A stretch of DNA of 64,000 nt from Acephala macrosclerotiorum. Its lineage: Eukaryota; Ascomycota; Leotiomycetes; Helotiales; Mollisiaceae. The stretch is taken from positions 1-64,000 of the forward strand of contig MU119233.1 in NCBI GenBank assembly GCA_014904845.1, read 5' to 3'. Each line of letters begins with the position of its first letter. Position 1 is the first letter of the stretch. Shown in pieces: positions 1 to 13,213 of the stretch. The notes under the pieces were generated by a model. The model was not told the DNA's origin, made no database searches, and saw only the letters and a list, made by a program, of their open reading frames with translations. A program made the translations under genes and the position numbers.

Positions 1-3000
1 TCGCGATAATTATTTACAATAATTAATTTTATTTTTAATAAAAAATAAAATATAAAAAAAAATTAAAATATAAAAAAAAAATTAAAATATAAAAAAAAAT
101 AAAATTATAATATTAAAAATCGTAATTCGTAAATCGTATATAATTATTTTTAAATTAAAATAATAAAATTAAAATAAATTTGAAATTTTAAAAAATAATA
201 TAAAAAAAATTAAAACAAAAAATTTTAATCGAAAAAAATCGATTAAAAAAATATTTATTTAAAAAATATATTTTATTAAAACGAATAAACGAATAAAATT
301 TCAAATAAAAATTAAAATAATTTTTTTTTTACAAGAAAATAATATAAATAAAAATCAATTTTTAAAACGAATTTTATTTAAAAATAATAATTTAAAAATT
401 AAAATCAATAATTTATTCGTATTAAAATTTTTTTTTTTAATAAAAAATAAAAAATTTCGAAAAATATATATTTATATTAAAACTATAAATGTTTTTTTTT
501 AAAATCTTTAAATATATTTAAAAAAAAAATATTACGATTTTTTTAAAACAATATAATAATATATATATAAATTATAAAATTACTTTAAAAATTAAAAAAA
601 TACAATTTTTGTAATATATTAATTCGATTTACAAAAAGTAAATTCGATTTATATTAAAATATAATACTAAAAGTTATTTAAAAAAAAAATTTCGTAAATA
701 CAATTAAAAATACTATTAAATAAATATAAAATTCTTATATAAAATCATCGATTAATTTATAAAAAAATATACGTAAATTTATTCGATCGAATATTCAAAA
801 AATTAATCAAATAAAATAAATTAAATAAATAATATTAAAAATGTAAATTTATAAAAATTTTTTTAATATATATTAAAAAACAAATTTTTAAAAATAACGA
901 TTATAAATCGATAAAAATATTTATTTATAATTATAATAAAATATACAAAAAAATAATTATTATATATAAATATAAAAAAAAAAACGATAATATAATAAAA
1001 TTAATAATTTATTATTTTTTATTTTATTCGAATTATTTATAAAAAAAATTCAACGAAAAATATATATAATTATTAAAAAAATTTATATCGAATTTCAATT
1101 TTCGATTTTATATATTATTCAAATTTAAAAAACTCAATAAATATTTATATTAAAATTTTTAATTTAAATAAACGATTTTATTAAAAATTAAATTTTTTTT
1201 TTTTTCGTATTATTTAATAATTTAAAAATCGTTTTAAATATTAATATTATAATTTTTATAAATTAAAATCAAAATCAATTTATTTTTTTATAAAAATATA
1301 AACGAAAAACGAATTTTAATTATAAACGAAAAAAATATAATAATATAAAAAAAAACGAATATAAAATTTTATATAATTTAATATTAATTAAATTTTTACA
1401 AAATATATTATCAATTGTTAAAACAAATACAATAAAAATTAATATTATATACAATAATTAATAAAACGAATAATATTATTTTAAGTATTTTAAATAAATA
1501 AAAAATAAAAAAAATCGATTTTTTTATTAATTATTTTTTCGTAAATCGTTATTTATTTATAAATAAATTAATTAATCGTAAATATTATTATTAAAAAAAC
1601 AATTAATAATATTATAATTTTTAAAATCGTAATCGATTTTTACGATTATTTATATTTAAAAATAATTAATATTAATATAATTAAATTATAAAACAAATAA
1701 TTAAAAAAAAATTTAATTACGATTTTAAAAATATATAAAAAATTCAAAATTTATTCAATTTAATATTTAAAAAAAAAAAAATTAATATTAATAAATTTTT
1801 TTAAAAAAATCAAATTTATTATTATATATTTTTAATAATAATAATATTAATATTTAAAGTTTTAATAAAACGATTATTAATAAATTCTATGAAAAATTAT
1901 TAATAAATACAATAATAATAAATATAATAATAATAAATAAATCGAAAAACAAAATTTAAAATATACGAAAAAATTTTTAATAAAAAACGAAAATAAAAAA
2001 AAATATTTAAAAATCGAATTATAATAATAAATTTTATAAAATGTTTAAAACGAAAAACGAAAAAAAATAAATATAAATTAATTGAAAAATAAAATTTTAA
2101 AATAATAATTCGATATTAAAAATAATAATTTTATTAATAAAATTTTATTATAAATTTTTTTTAAAAATATAATATTATTTTTAAAAAATTTTAAAAAAAA
2201 AAAAAATTTAATTATTAATATTTTAAAAATATTGAATTTTATTATAATAATTATTAATTAATAACAAAAAAACAATATTTATTATTTAATTTTAATAAAT
2301 ATTAAAATTATTATAATAAAAAAAATATTAAAAAATATTAATTTTATAAAATATTTAAAAAAACGAATTAATTTGTTTTTATTATTGAAAATTTTATAAT
2401 ATTTGAAATTAATTTTTATAAAAATCGATTTTTTATTATTGTTTTTAAATTAATTAATTCAAATAAAAAATATAAAATATTATATTATTTTTATATATAT
2501 AATTCGAGATTTTAATAATATTATTATAAACGTTAAAAATTTTTAATTGTTTATTATTATTAAATAAAATTTCGAATTCGTTAAAATAATAATTATAAAA
2601 ATAGAAATTAAATACAAAATTGAATATAAATTTCTTTTTTTTTTGTAAATAATATAAATTTTTTTTTTTAAAATAATTATTTATTGTAATAATAAAAATA
2701 CAAATTAAATATAAAAATAATAATTCGTAAAATAATATATTTCGAGATTTTAAAAATTTCAATTTTATTTATACGATTATAAATTTTTTTTTTTAAAAAT
2801 TTATTTACATTAAATTACTAGAAATTACTATATTCGTATATATTTTTAAATTGAAAAAATATTAAAAAAAAATATAATACGAAAAATTAAATATTAATAT
2901 TATTAAAAAATAATATAATAATAAAATTTGCGAACAATTTTTATATTTTAATAAATTTTTTTTATTTTTAATATTATTTTATATAAAATAAATATAATTA

Positions 3001-5194
3001 AAATAAATATTATTAATTTAAAAAAAAATACAAATAAAACAATATAAAAAATAATTTTTTTTTTTTCGATTTTTTATAAAACGTTTTTTTTTTTAATAAA
3101 AAGAAAATAAATAAAATTTTTTTTTTTTTGTAATAATATTATTATTTTTAAATATAAATATTAAAAAAAAATATTTTGAAAATAATACAAAACGTTAATT
3201 ATTTTATTTTATCGAAAAAAAATAAAATCGAAAAATTTTCGAATATAAAAACGAGAAAAAAACTCGAATAAAAAAAATAATTTTATCGTTAAATAATTTC
3301 AATTTAAATTTATTTAATATAAATATTAATACGATATATAAATTCAAATTCAAAAAAATACGATTTATTGATTTAATCGATAAAATTAAAATTTTTTTTT
3401 AAAAAACGAAAAAATCAATTTAAATAATTTAAAACGCGAAAAATATTTTAAAAATATATTAAAAAATATACGAAATATTTATTATTATAAATCGTTTTAA
3501 TATTAAAAAAATTACGATTTATTTTTAAATAATTAATATTTTTATTTATCGAAAATTGATTATAAGAATTTAAAAAAAAATATTTAATAAAATAATATTT
3601 AATTAATTTTTTTTTTTAAATTTATAAAAATATTAATTTGTTTATTCGTATTAAAACAATTCAATATATAATATAATAAAAAAAAAGTTTTTATTATTTT
3701 AAAAATAATTCGATCGCGAAATACTTAAAAAAAATAATAATTTTTATCGAAATTTATAATTTTTAATCGCGAAAAAAATTATTAAAATTTATCGATTAAT
3801 TAATACAATTATAAAAATAAATTTAATTACTTTAAAAAACGTTAATATATTTTTTTTCGTAAATAAATTTTCTAAAAAATTTGTTGAATATTTTTACGTT
3901 TTTTTAATAGATTTCTTTTTTGAATACAATCAATTTACGTTAAACGTTCGAAATAAAAATATAATAATTTTTATAATTTTATTAAAATTTCTACAAATAA
4001 TAATATTATTTTAAACAATAATTAATTTTGTAATTTAATTCGTTCGAATTATTATAATAATTTTAAAAAACGTATTTTTTAAAATCGTAATACTATTTTT
4101 AAATAACGTAAAAATTAAAAAACTTTATATAAATTATAATAATAAATTAATACTTTTAAAAATTCGTTAATTCGTTTTTGAATATATTTAAAATTTAAAT
4201 AAAACATTAAATCGAATTAAAAAAATTCAAATTTATATAAAATTCAAATTATAATTTTATTAAAATAAAATAATTATTATTGATTTTATTTATAATTCTA
4301 AAAAACATTTTTTTAAAAATATAAAAATAAATTAAATATAATAATATTTTTAAAATCAAAATTTTTATTAGAATTTATATTTATTATAAAATATAAATTT
4401 AATATTTTAATATTATTATCGAATTATTATATTAATTAATTAAAAAAAAAAATTTCAAATAAAAAAAAAATTATTATAATATTTTTATAAAATAAATTTA
4501 TAATAATTTTAATATTTTATAAAATTTATTATAATTTTATTAATAAATAAAAATATAAAAAAATATTCGATTAATATAATAATAAAAAATAAAAACAAAT
4601 AATTCGATACGGATTAAAATTTTAAAATATTATTAAACGAAATTATAATACGATAAAAAAAAATATTAAAATTTTTTAAAGTATTTTTACAAATTACAAT
4701 TTTAATTATATAGTATTTATTTTGTTTTTAAAATGAACGTTAATACGTTTATCGTTTAATTAAATCGAATAATAATAAATTTTTTTAATATTTTAATTAT
4801 TCGTTAATTCGTTTAAATACAATTATTCGATTTCGAAATTAAATATATTAAAAAAATATTTATATTATTATAAACGAATTATTTAAAAACTATTAATAAA
4901 AAATAATAATTCAAAAAAAAAATATATATTAATAAATTTATTACAATCGAATTTAATTATATTAAAATAGTTTTAATCTCAATTAAAAAACGTAAAATTA
5001 ATCGAAAAATTGAAAATAAATCGTTTATAATTAAAAATAAATATATAAAATAATAATATTTATTTTAATTATTAGATTAAATTTAAAAAAATTCTTTTAA
5101 ATTTAATATTTTTAATTTTCAATTTTCGATATCGATTATATTTTTTATATACGTCGTATTAATTATTTTTTTTAAGATTAATAAATTATTAAAC

Positions 5195-5223
5195 AATAAT
5201 AATAATAATAATAATAATAATAA
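5195..5223. repeat. (AAT)n microsatellite
   Basis: About nine uninterrupted AAT units inside the AT-rich block. Confidence 0.8.
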
Positions 5224-7916
5224 TTATTCAAATTATTTTTAAAAATAAAATTCTATAAATTAATTCGAAAATTTATTAATTACAACGTTTAAAATAAAAT
5301 ACTATAAAAAAATACTATTAAATTTTATTTGTTTCGATTTATTTTAAACGATTTAAAATAACGTATAATAATTATAATTAAACTATATAATAAATTTATT
5401 ATCGAGTAATTAATTAATATTATTAAAAAAAAATACTATAAAAATATTCGAAATTTTATAATAAATTATAGTAATTATTAATATAAAAACAAAAAAAACA
5501 CGAAAAATTTTTATATTTTTCAAAAGTAATTTTATTATTTTATTATATTGAAATAAATATAATCAAATTTTTATAATATAAAATAATTTTTTTAATTAAA
5601 TTAAAATTAAATTAATAAAAAATTCGATTTTTAAAAAAATTATTAAATTTATTTATAATAATATTATTTGTAAATATAACGTTTTCAATTATATAAAATT
5701 AAACGAAAAATTCAAAAAAATTATTATTAAAAAATTAAATAAACTTGAAATTAAACGAATTATTATTTTTATATATAATTCGAAAATAAACGAAAATATT
5801 AATTTATTATTATTGTATTAATTATTTTAATAAAAAAAATAAAAAAAATTAATTAAAATATTTATTAATTGTTTTTTTTTTATAAATTGAAAAATTATTT
5901 ATAAATTAATTAAATATATATTATTTTATATAATCTATAATAAAAAAATTATTTGATTTATTAAAATTCGATTTTTTATTTAAAATTTTTTTAATTAAAA
6001 CGAAATATATAATCGAGTAAAAATTTTTAAATTAAAATATAAAACGAAAATATAAAAAAATTAAAATTAAAAAAAAAATTATAATTACAAATAAAATTAA
6101 ATATATTTCAATATTTATTATTAAATACAAAAAAAATTAATTCGAAAAAAAAATTTCATTTTAATATATAATATTAAATTTATTAATTAAAATATTAAAT
6201 TACTATATAAATAATTAAATTTATATTGAATTTATTAAATAAATAAATATTAAAAATTTTTAAATAATAATAAAAAAAAATTATTATTAAATTCGTTGAT
6301 TTTAATAATAATAAAAATACAAATATAAAAAAAAACAATTAAAAAATTTTGTAATAAATAAAATATTTAAAAAATTGAAAAAAAAAAAAAAATTGTAATT
6401 TGTATTTTTAAATTTAATAAAATCGAAAAAAAAACAAATATATACAATTTTTTAACAATTAAATAAATAAAAAAAATTCGTTAAATTTTAAAATAATAAT
6501 AATTTTTTAATTAATAAAAAATTTCTTTTTTTTATTTATAATAATTTTATTTTTTTATTAATTTTTTTAAAATTTTTTTATTTATTTTAATAAATTCTAT
6601 TTACGTTTCAAAAAAAAAAAAAAATTTTTTTATTGTAATTAAAACGAGATTATATTATTTATTTTTTTTAAAAAATTTTTAATATATTCAAATTATATAA
6701 ACGTTTATTAATATAATATTTATTATAATTTATAAAAAAAAATTTTTTTTTTTTTTTTAAAAAATATTTTCAATTACAATTTTTTAATTTTATATTAATT
6801 TAAAAATTTTAATTTTTTTTTTAATATTATTTTTTTTTTTTTTTATTTTTAATTTATTTTTTTAATTTAATTTATTTTTTTTTTTTAAATATTTTATAAT
6901 AATTTTTTTTAAAATTTTTTATATATTTTTTTTATAAAAACAAATAAATTTTACAATTTTCAATTATTTAAAATACAAAAATATTTGTTTATTTTTTTTG
7001 TATAATTTTTTTCAATTTTATTAATAAATTTTTTTTTAAATTTATATGTTTTTTATTTTTAAAATTGAATTAATTTATTATATTATTTTTTTATATATAA
7101 ATTTTATAATTTTAATTTTTAAAATACGAATTTCATATATAAAAAACGAAATAAAAATAATTATAATATATTTATATAAATCGTATAACGCGATTTTAAT
7201 AATTTATAAAAAATTATTAATAAATTATTATTTGAAAAAAAAATAATTACAATTAATAATATTAATAATAAATTTATAAAAATTAAAAATATAATAAAAA
7301 GTTTTTTAATTAAATAAAAAAAAAATAAAAATAATATATAATTTTAAATAAAAAATTTTTTTTAAAATAAATAAAATTAAAAAATTATATATTGTATTTT
7401 AATAAACTCGATTTAATTTAATTAAAACTTTTAATAATATATTTAAATATTATAATTAAAAAACTTTTTTTCGAATTTAAATATTTTAATAAATTTTACG
7501 ATAAATATATATATTAAAAATTTAAACAAATATTTTATATAAAACGTTTTACGTTTTACGAAATTATTAAAATTATTAATATAATTATTATCGAAAAAAA
7601 AAGAATTTACAATATATTATTTATAAAAAAAAAATTTCAATTTATTAATTGTAAAAAAATATTAATATATTTAAAAAATACAAATAACAATTTAATAATT
7701 ATAAATTTAAATAAAATAAATTTAAAAAAATTGTATTTTATTTTTTATTTTTACGAATTTTTAATAATTAAAAAATATATTAAAAAACTTTTTTTAATTT
7801 TTACAAATAAATTTAAAAAATAATTAATTATTACTATTAATAATATAAATATTCAAAGTATTAAATCTCAAAAAATTATTAATATTAATATTTTATTTTT
7901 TTAATTAATTTTATTA

Positions 7917-7918
<2 letters not shown>

Positions 7919-7964
<46 letters not shown>
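7919..7964. repeat. (AAT)n microsatellite, about 15 units
   Basis: Uninterrupted run of AAT units of about 46 bp within the AT-rich block; a likely polymorphic marker. Confidence 0.85.
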
Positions 7965-7965
<1 letters not shown>

Positions 7966-8824
7966 TTAATTTTTCTATGTAAAATTTTTTATTTTTTTAA
8001 AATTTTAAAAAATTTTTAATTTTTCAATTTAAATTTTTTTTTATTTCGATTTTTATATTAATTAAATTTAAAAAATTTATTATTAATAATAAAAAATATT
8101 ACAATATATTTATATTTATATTAAAAAAATACAAAATTATTATTATTTTATTACAATTTAATATTATTTTATTTTAATCAATTTACGAATTTCAATTAAA
8201 TAATATACGTTTAATAATTAATTATATATATAATATAAATAATACTTAGAAATTAAATATTATTTTTTTCAATATTTTAAATTTTAAATATTAATTACAA
8301 TATTTATAAATATTCGTTTATTAAATAATTTTATTAAATTTATTATATAATATTTTATAAGAATTTTAATTTATATTTTAAAAACAATAAAAAATAAATT
8401 AAAATTATAAAAATACGATTATTTAAAATTTACGAATTATATATTAAAAAAAAAAATTTTAATTTATTTAAATTTATTTTAATACTCGTTTTTAATTTAT
8501 AAATATTTTTATTATTTTTTATTATAAATAAAAATTTTTAATAAAAAATCGATTTTAATTTTTATAAATTTTTATTACGAAAATAAATAAATATATATAA
8601 TATAAATAATTGAAATAATTATTTATAAATAGAAAACTCGATTATATATAAACAAAAATCACGTGTATAATACGTAAATATAGAAAGTTTCTCGTAATAT
8701 TTTTATTTTTTTAATTAAATCGTTTATTAATTTAAAAATTATAATAATTTTTATTTTATAAAATTTTTTTAAATAAATAAAAAAAAAATATTTTATTGTT
8801 TTTTTTCAAAGAAATTAATATATT

Positions 8825-8883
8825 AACGAATTTTTTTTAACGAATTTTTTTTAACGAATTTTTTTTAACGAATTTTTTTTTTT
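8825..8883. repeat. Tandem repeat, 14-bp unit, four copies
   Basis: Four exact copies of AACGAATTTTTTTT, the last followed by extra T residues. The CG in each unit is retained, so the array is either younger than the surrounding mutation or was protected by its CpG context. Confidence 0.85.
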
Positions 8884-9900
8884 ATATAATATTTATTTTT
8901 TTTTATTATTCAATTTTTGTAAACGAATTTTAAATTATAATTATTATTTTATCGATTTTCTAGAAATTATTTTTTTTCAATTTATTAAATTTTATTAAAA
9001 TAATAAAATTAATTAATTTTTTTACGAAAAAAAAAAAAATATATTTTAAGATTTAAATTTATTATATATTGATTTTTTTTTTAAAAAAAAAATTTCAAAT
9101 AATTTATTTACGATTTAATAATTTTAAAAAAACAATAAATTAATTATTTTAATTTTTTAAAAAAATTATTTAAATAAATTTTTTTTTTAATATTAAAAAA
9201 CGAATTTTAATTAAAAAAATTTTAAATTAAATTCAATTAAATATTATAAAAAAAAAATTTAAAAATTGAAATTGTACGTTTATAAAATAAAAACTTTTAT
9301 CGATCGAATTTATATTAATAATTTTAATTTTTTTAATTTTTTTATTTTATTTCTCGTAAATTTAATATTTATTAGTATTAGTAAAAAAATTATTAACGAT
9401 ATTATTTACGAAAAACTCAAAAAAATTTATAATAAATTTTAAATTTTTTTTAATAATATTTAATTTAAAAAAATCGATACAATTTTTAATATAATTCGTT
9501 ATACGAAATTTTTAAATTATTTTATTATTCGATATAAAATCTTTTAATAATTAAATTATTAAAATTCGTTTAATAATAAATATTTGTATATTTATTAATA
9601 AAAACAAATTATAATTTAAATTAAATTAATTTTTCAATATTTTAAAATAAAAAAAATAAAATAAATTTTTAATAATAAATTTTTTTTAAATACGAAATTA
9701 AAAAATTAATAATATTTGTAAAAAATAATTAAAAGTATTTAATTATTTTTAATAATAAATTTGAATTTGAAATTCGTTTACTTTTTTTCTTTTTATTAAA
9801 TTCTAAAAAAAATTATAAAAAAATTGTTAAATTTTTTTTTAAAAAAAAAAAAAATAATTTGAAAACTTTCGAATTTTAAATTTTTTATTTAAAGTAAATT

Positions 9901-10793
9901 TTTTTTTTTTTCGAGACTTGAAACGAGCTCGTTATATAAAGAAACGATTATAGTAAAACTATATATTTTCTCTTTAAAAATCTTTGCAAATAACTAGTTT
10001 CGAAAACAATACTAATTACGTGTTTTTTAATACATAATAAACTTTCGCTTACTATAAACTAATCAACAACTTTTTTCTATTTTTACTTTGATTAATTGAT
10101 TGATTGATTCACGGATTACGAATTACTTCGAATAAGTCTAATTCACTAGTTAAGACGAATTGATCTACGGTTGAGTTTTTTGCTTTGTGCTCCATTGCCT
10201 TTCTACATTACGTAAATAAAAAAAATTTTTAATTAATAAAAATTTAAATAATTTATTTAATCGTTTAATCGTTTAATTAAAATACCAGATAAAGGACCTC
10301 GAAATATTTATACAAAAACTCGCAAATAAGTAGATGTTCGCAACACCGGCGCACGAAGCAGATGCAGAAGATACTTGAGCTCGCTTCTTTGTCCTTCGAG
10401 GGAAGTTTGAAATGGCAGAGATGGAGTTAAGGAGACCGCGTGCTCTCAAATGTTCCACCAAGCATGTTTAAATCAACGAATACGAGTGGAAATGGTGATA
10501 GATAGGGCACCTGTAGTGGAACATTGAAAGCGTGGAGTACAAGTAAACCAGCCACTGAATGCAGCCCTTGTATCAGAGGCCACGAAGTCAGAAAGTGTCG
10601 TATTCGAGTGAGAAATCAGGAGCCAGGGAATGCAACCCTACTTGCAATAGCTTCAAACGATGTACAGGGAAACGAAGAGGATCTCCCGATGTGGCCAAAT
10701 TATGCAAATAAGTTAAGTATCTCCGTTGATGCGTAACACACTTATTCACAGAACCTGGAGAATCAAAGCTGAGAAGAACATTCACAGCTCGAA
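9901..10793. other. Transition from AT-rich block to normal DNA, no gene seen
   Basis: Composition rises from almost pure AT to ordinary around 10270. A short GATT run lies near 10092-10110. The overlapping open frames on both strands (10273-10872) show no recognisable protein and shadow each other. Confidence 0.6.
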
Positions 10794-10803
10794 GTATATA
10801 AAG
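10794..10803 (+). promoter_or_regulatory. TATA-like box of the small gene at 10912
   Basis: The string GTATATAAAG lies about 115 bp upstream of the ATG at 10912. It is followed by a pyrimidine-rich leader, a common fungal arrangement. Confidence 0.45.
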
Positions 10804-10911
10804 CGTCTTTCTTCCAACTCTCTTGTCCTTCCACTTTCCCCAAGAACCCCAACTCTCTGGCAGCCCAACCACAGTCCAGTCTCTTCACATCCTGAAAAAA
10901 TCGAAATCACT

Positions 10912-11223
10912 ATGTCCTCAGAAACAAAGAATACATCGTTGACCACTGTACAAAATCGACTCTCCGAGGCAAATAGAATCCTAGACGAACTTGACCAAAG
11001 CAACAGAGTTCCTGCCGATTCCAAAAACGACGCGAGAATGCGTTTAAAAGATCTTCGAGAAGAATACTCTATCGCCAAAGAATGCATTGACAAGGGCATC
11101 CCTGTGAACGAGGGTCCGACATATGCCCTTATGACCACTAAGGAAAGAGGGTGGGACCTCTTAGCCAAAATGATTCGTGAAAATGCTGAGGAGCTAAAAG
11201 CCAAAGTTTCGGAAACGTGGTAG
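10912..11223 (+). CDS. Small hydrophilic helical protein of unknown function (103 aa)
   Basis: Function not recognised. The frame is open from 10726, but the ATG at 10912 is preferred: it follows a pyrimidine-rich leader and a TATA-like box and begins a normal-looking acidic/basic helical protein (MSSETKNTSLTTVQ...). Residues 8-70 have spaced leucines and charged residues suggesting a short coiled coil or helical bundle. No signal peptide or membrane segment is visible and no intron is needed. It is the first gene next to the heterochromatic block, so it could be silenced or lineage-specific. The codon pattern is clearly protein-like compared with the antisense frame (10782-11204), which reads as a shadow. 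Confidence 0.55.
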   Translation: MSSETKNTSLTTVQNRLSEANRILDELDQSNRVPADSKNDARMRLKDLREEYSIAKECIDKGIPVNEGPTYALMTTKERGWDLLAKMIRENAEELKAKVSETW

Positions 11224-11773
11224 GCGAGAAGCTCGCGTAGAATAAGATTGATGGGCTGCGAAAAGTATTATAACAACAAGAGGAGCGTTATCATTGCGCA
11301 AGTGAAGAAAGTTTTGGTACTATTTAAGTAACTACAACGAAGTGAACACAGTGGGATGTTTCAATACACTTATTTGTTTCTATCGTAGGCTCTTAGTATT
11401 AATATTTTTCTTTGTGCTGCCAGTCTAGCAGCAGCGATACACCAGCAATACGTGGTAATGGTTCAATACCAGTAGAGTTCAATAGTATGAGGACAATAAT
11501 AGACACAATTGCAACTTCAAAATGTTAAAAGGTTGAGAGCTCTACGAAGTTTCAGTCTATACCGGGAGTTATTGACACTGCTGTATGAGCAAGAGATGTC
11601 CAGATTTTTACGAAAAGGCTAAATTAGAACTCCGAAAGACCAAAACTTAGCGAAATCAACGCATGTTTACTCCGAGTACCATGCCCTCTATTCCATCAAG
11701 AGCTTATCACTTCGTACTCCTGGACAAATCCTCAAGTTTTCAGCGTCCCCTTATCATCTTTTAAGCACTAAAA
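11224..11773. other. Intergenic, nothing recognised
   Basis: No open frame with protein character and no clear repeat were seen. Confidence 0.5.
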
Positions 11774-12155
11774 TCACCCTATAAACCGATGACTACACCA
11801 AGACACGCAGGGTGACCAACCAACCTGTCCATTACCCTTAAACTCCGCATCCAGCCACATAGCATTCTCAACCAAATCTCTACTTAATTTCAAATGCAGT
11901 CGTTCCCAGAGTAAACCTCGATAAGAGTTCTTCGTCACTAGTGTGTAACTCATCAAGTTGAAGAAAATATTGAGCACGTATAAAGCCATTGATAAGAAGT
12001 CTATAGCGTACTCTACTGATACCGTCAGGAGGTAATGGGGGAATTAAATTACGTTTAGCAAGGTCCTTGAGGGTGTTGAAGTTGTTGAGGATGGGCCTGA
12101 CGTAGTTTACTTGTTCCTCAATAGACCAGAATTCTATTTCTTCTTGTGAAGGCAT
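11774..12155 (-). pseudogene. Frameshifted relic of a small fungal protein gene
   Basis: The minus-strand frame starting at the ATG at 12155 (MPSQEEIEFWSIEEQ...) reads about 90 residues of convincing protein and stops at TAG 11882-11880. The next frame takes over at the same place and continues as L-S-R-D-L-V-E-N-A-M-W-L-D-A-E-F-K-G-N, which reads as the natural continuation, until a stop at 11774. No GT-AG intron of usual size joins the two frames; the only candidate is about 34 nt. A small indel near 11880-11892 is therefore the simplest explanation. Family unknown; rich in W, R and acidic residues, with no membrane segment. A sequencing error or a very short intron remain alternatives. Confidence 0.5.
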
Positions 12156-12678
12156 GATGAGGCTTGGGGGTTGATGGCTAGGGCTTGATGTGTGTTGTGT
12201 TAGAGCTTTGGAGGAACGGAAGGCTACCAAGGGAAAAATCGCTCATATGCTAGCCGATGATGAGCTGTGGGAGCCGTTGACGGTGATGGTGGAGAGGGAA
12301 GCTGAGGATATGTTGTTGTATTTCAAAGGGGATGTTCGCTAGGCTGTATGGACCTCGTGTCAAGAGGCTTCTGGAAGAATTGGAATATTGAGGAAAGCGT
12401 CCTGAAGTCTGGGAGCTTGAGCTCATTATTATATTGAAAAATTTGTCCCCCGGTGGACGGCAGGATAGTGAAGCCTTGTCTCAGTGTGGTGGTTTGCCTG
12501 AAGGAAGTTCTGGGAATAACACCCTAAGAAAGCGTGCATGCCATTCGCCGAGCGAAGATGCTTTTGTTCCCAGCAAGTGCAAACTGGCTAAACAGAATGT
12601 CAATCTCTCTGATTGTGCTCTATCAGCACCTATTCGTAAGTAGAATGGCTTCCGGGTTCCCAAATGAACGTGCTCGTC
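12156..12678. other. Intergenic, only short competing frames
   Basis: A 31-codon plus-strand frame begins at about 12248 and several overlapping frames cover 12434-12690. None is recognisable. Confidence 0.4.
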
Positions 12679-12856
12679 CAGGACTTGCATTCTCCCAGCC
12701 TAACCTCAGCGTGTGCCGAAGGCCAGGAGAGAAGAAGCTGGACTAAAGGCTAGACAAAAGCAATGCAAGGCTAGCTGGGAACTCTTTAGGCAAGGGTAGG
12801 ATAAGGTCAAAAATCCAAGGGCTAACTGCAAGGCAGGCTGGAGAATGCAAGTCCTG
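12679..12856. mobile_element. hAT-like MITE with 8-bp target-site duplication
   Basis: Terminal inverted repeats lie at 12679-12701 and 12835-12856. The left end reads CAGGACTTGCATTCTCCC and the right end is its reverse complement with one base missing. The element is flanked on both sides by the identical 8-mer TGCTCGTC (12671-12678 and 12857-12864). A 178-bp element without coding capacity, with ends starting CAGG and an 8-bp duplication, fits a non-autonomous hAT-superfamily element. Normal base composition suggests little RIP. The superfamily assignment rests on the duplication length and terminal bases only. Confidence 0.8.
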
Positions 12857-12864
12857 TGCTCGTC

Positions 12865-13213
12865 ATGTCAAAGATTATTTGAGGCTTCGTCACTATATTC
12901 CAGCATACTGTGCTTAAACTTCATGGCACTGAGCACAGGAGTCTTGGGCTTCAAGACTCTGGAATTCGGTATCTCGTATATTTGTTGTCATACGTGCTGC
13001 GGCAACGAGGACATTCGTGTGACGTTCAAGGGCATAGAAACTAAGTCCAAGACATCTATTAAAGAATTAAGATTAAAATTACATACAGGCAAACATTCTT
13101 GCCATTCTCAAGTCGCTCGAACCCAGGCTATATGCATCAACTCCAGACTCCTCTCCCCCTTCCCCAATATTTAACACCCAGCCCAAACCTCGTCTCCGAT
13201 GTTCAATCCAAAC
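12865..13213. other. 3' flank of the multicopper oxidase gene, nothing recognised
   Basis: Holds the presumed 3' untranslated region of the minus-strand gene ending at 13214. The open frame at 12845-13174 has no recognisable product. Confidence 0.4.

Larger units (their letters stand above)
1..9900. repeat. Extremely AT-rich, gene-free block (RIP-type DNA)
   Basis: Almost pure A/T with long homopolymer runs and no open frame that looks like protein; the few frames over 60 codons are low-complexity I/K/N/F/Y strings. The remaining C residues sit mostly in CpG or CpApA contexts, while CpT, CpC and CpApG/CpApC are rare on both strands. This is the pattern expected after repeat-induced point mutation (CpA to TpA) of former repeats. 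The size could fit a centromere-adjacent or subtelomeric heterochromatin block, but no telomere repeat is seen and the block runs off the window start. Confidence 0.85.

Noticed and set aside
2454..2762. 102-codon minus-strand frame and the similar 66-codon frame at 7046-7246 in the AT block
   Set aside because: Low-complexity F/I/N/Y/K composition forced by AT content, no start context, no conserved features.
10588..11204. Minus-strand frames antisense to the small gene at 10912
   Set aside because: Ser/Arg-rich shadow of the plus-strand gene, which has the better start and promoter context.
11440..11520. GGTTCAATACC resembling a tRNA T-arm
   Set aside because: No acceptor, D-arm or anticodon stem could be folded around it.
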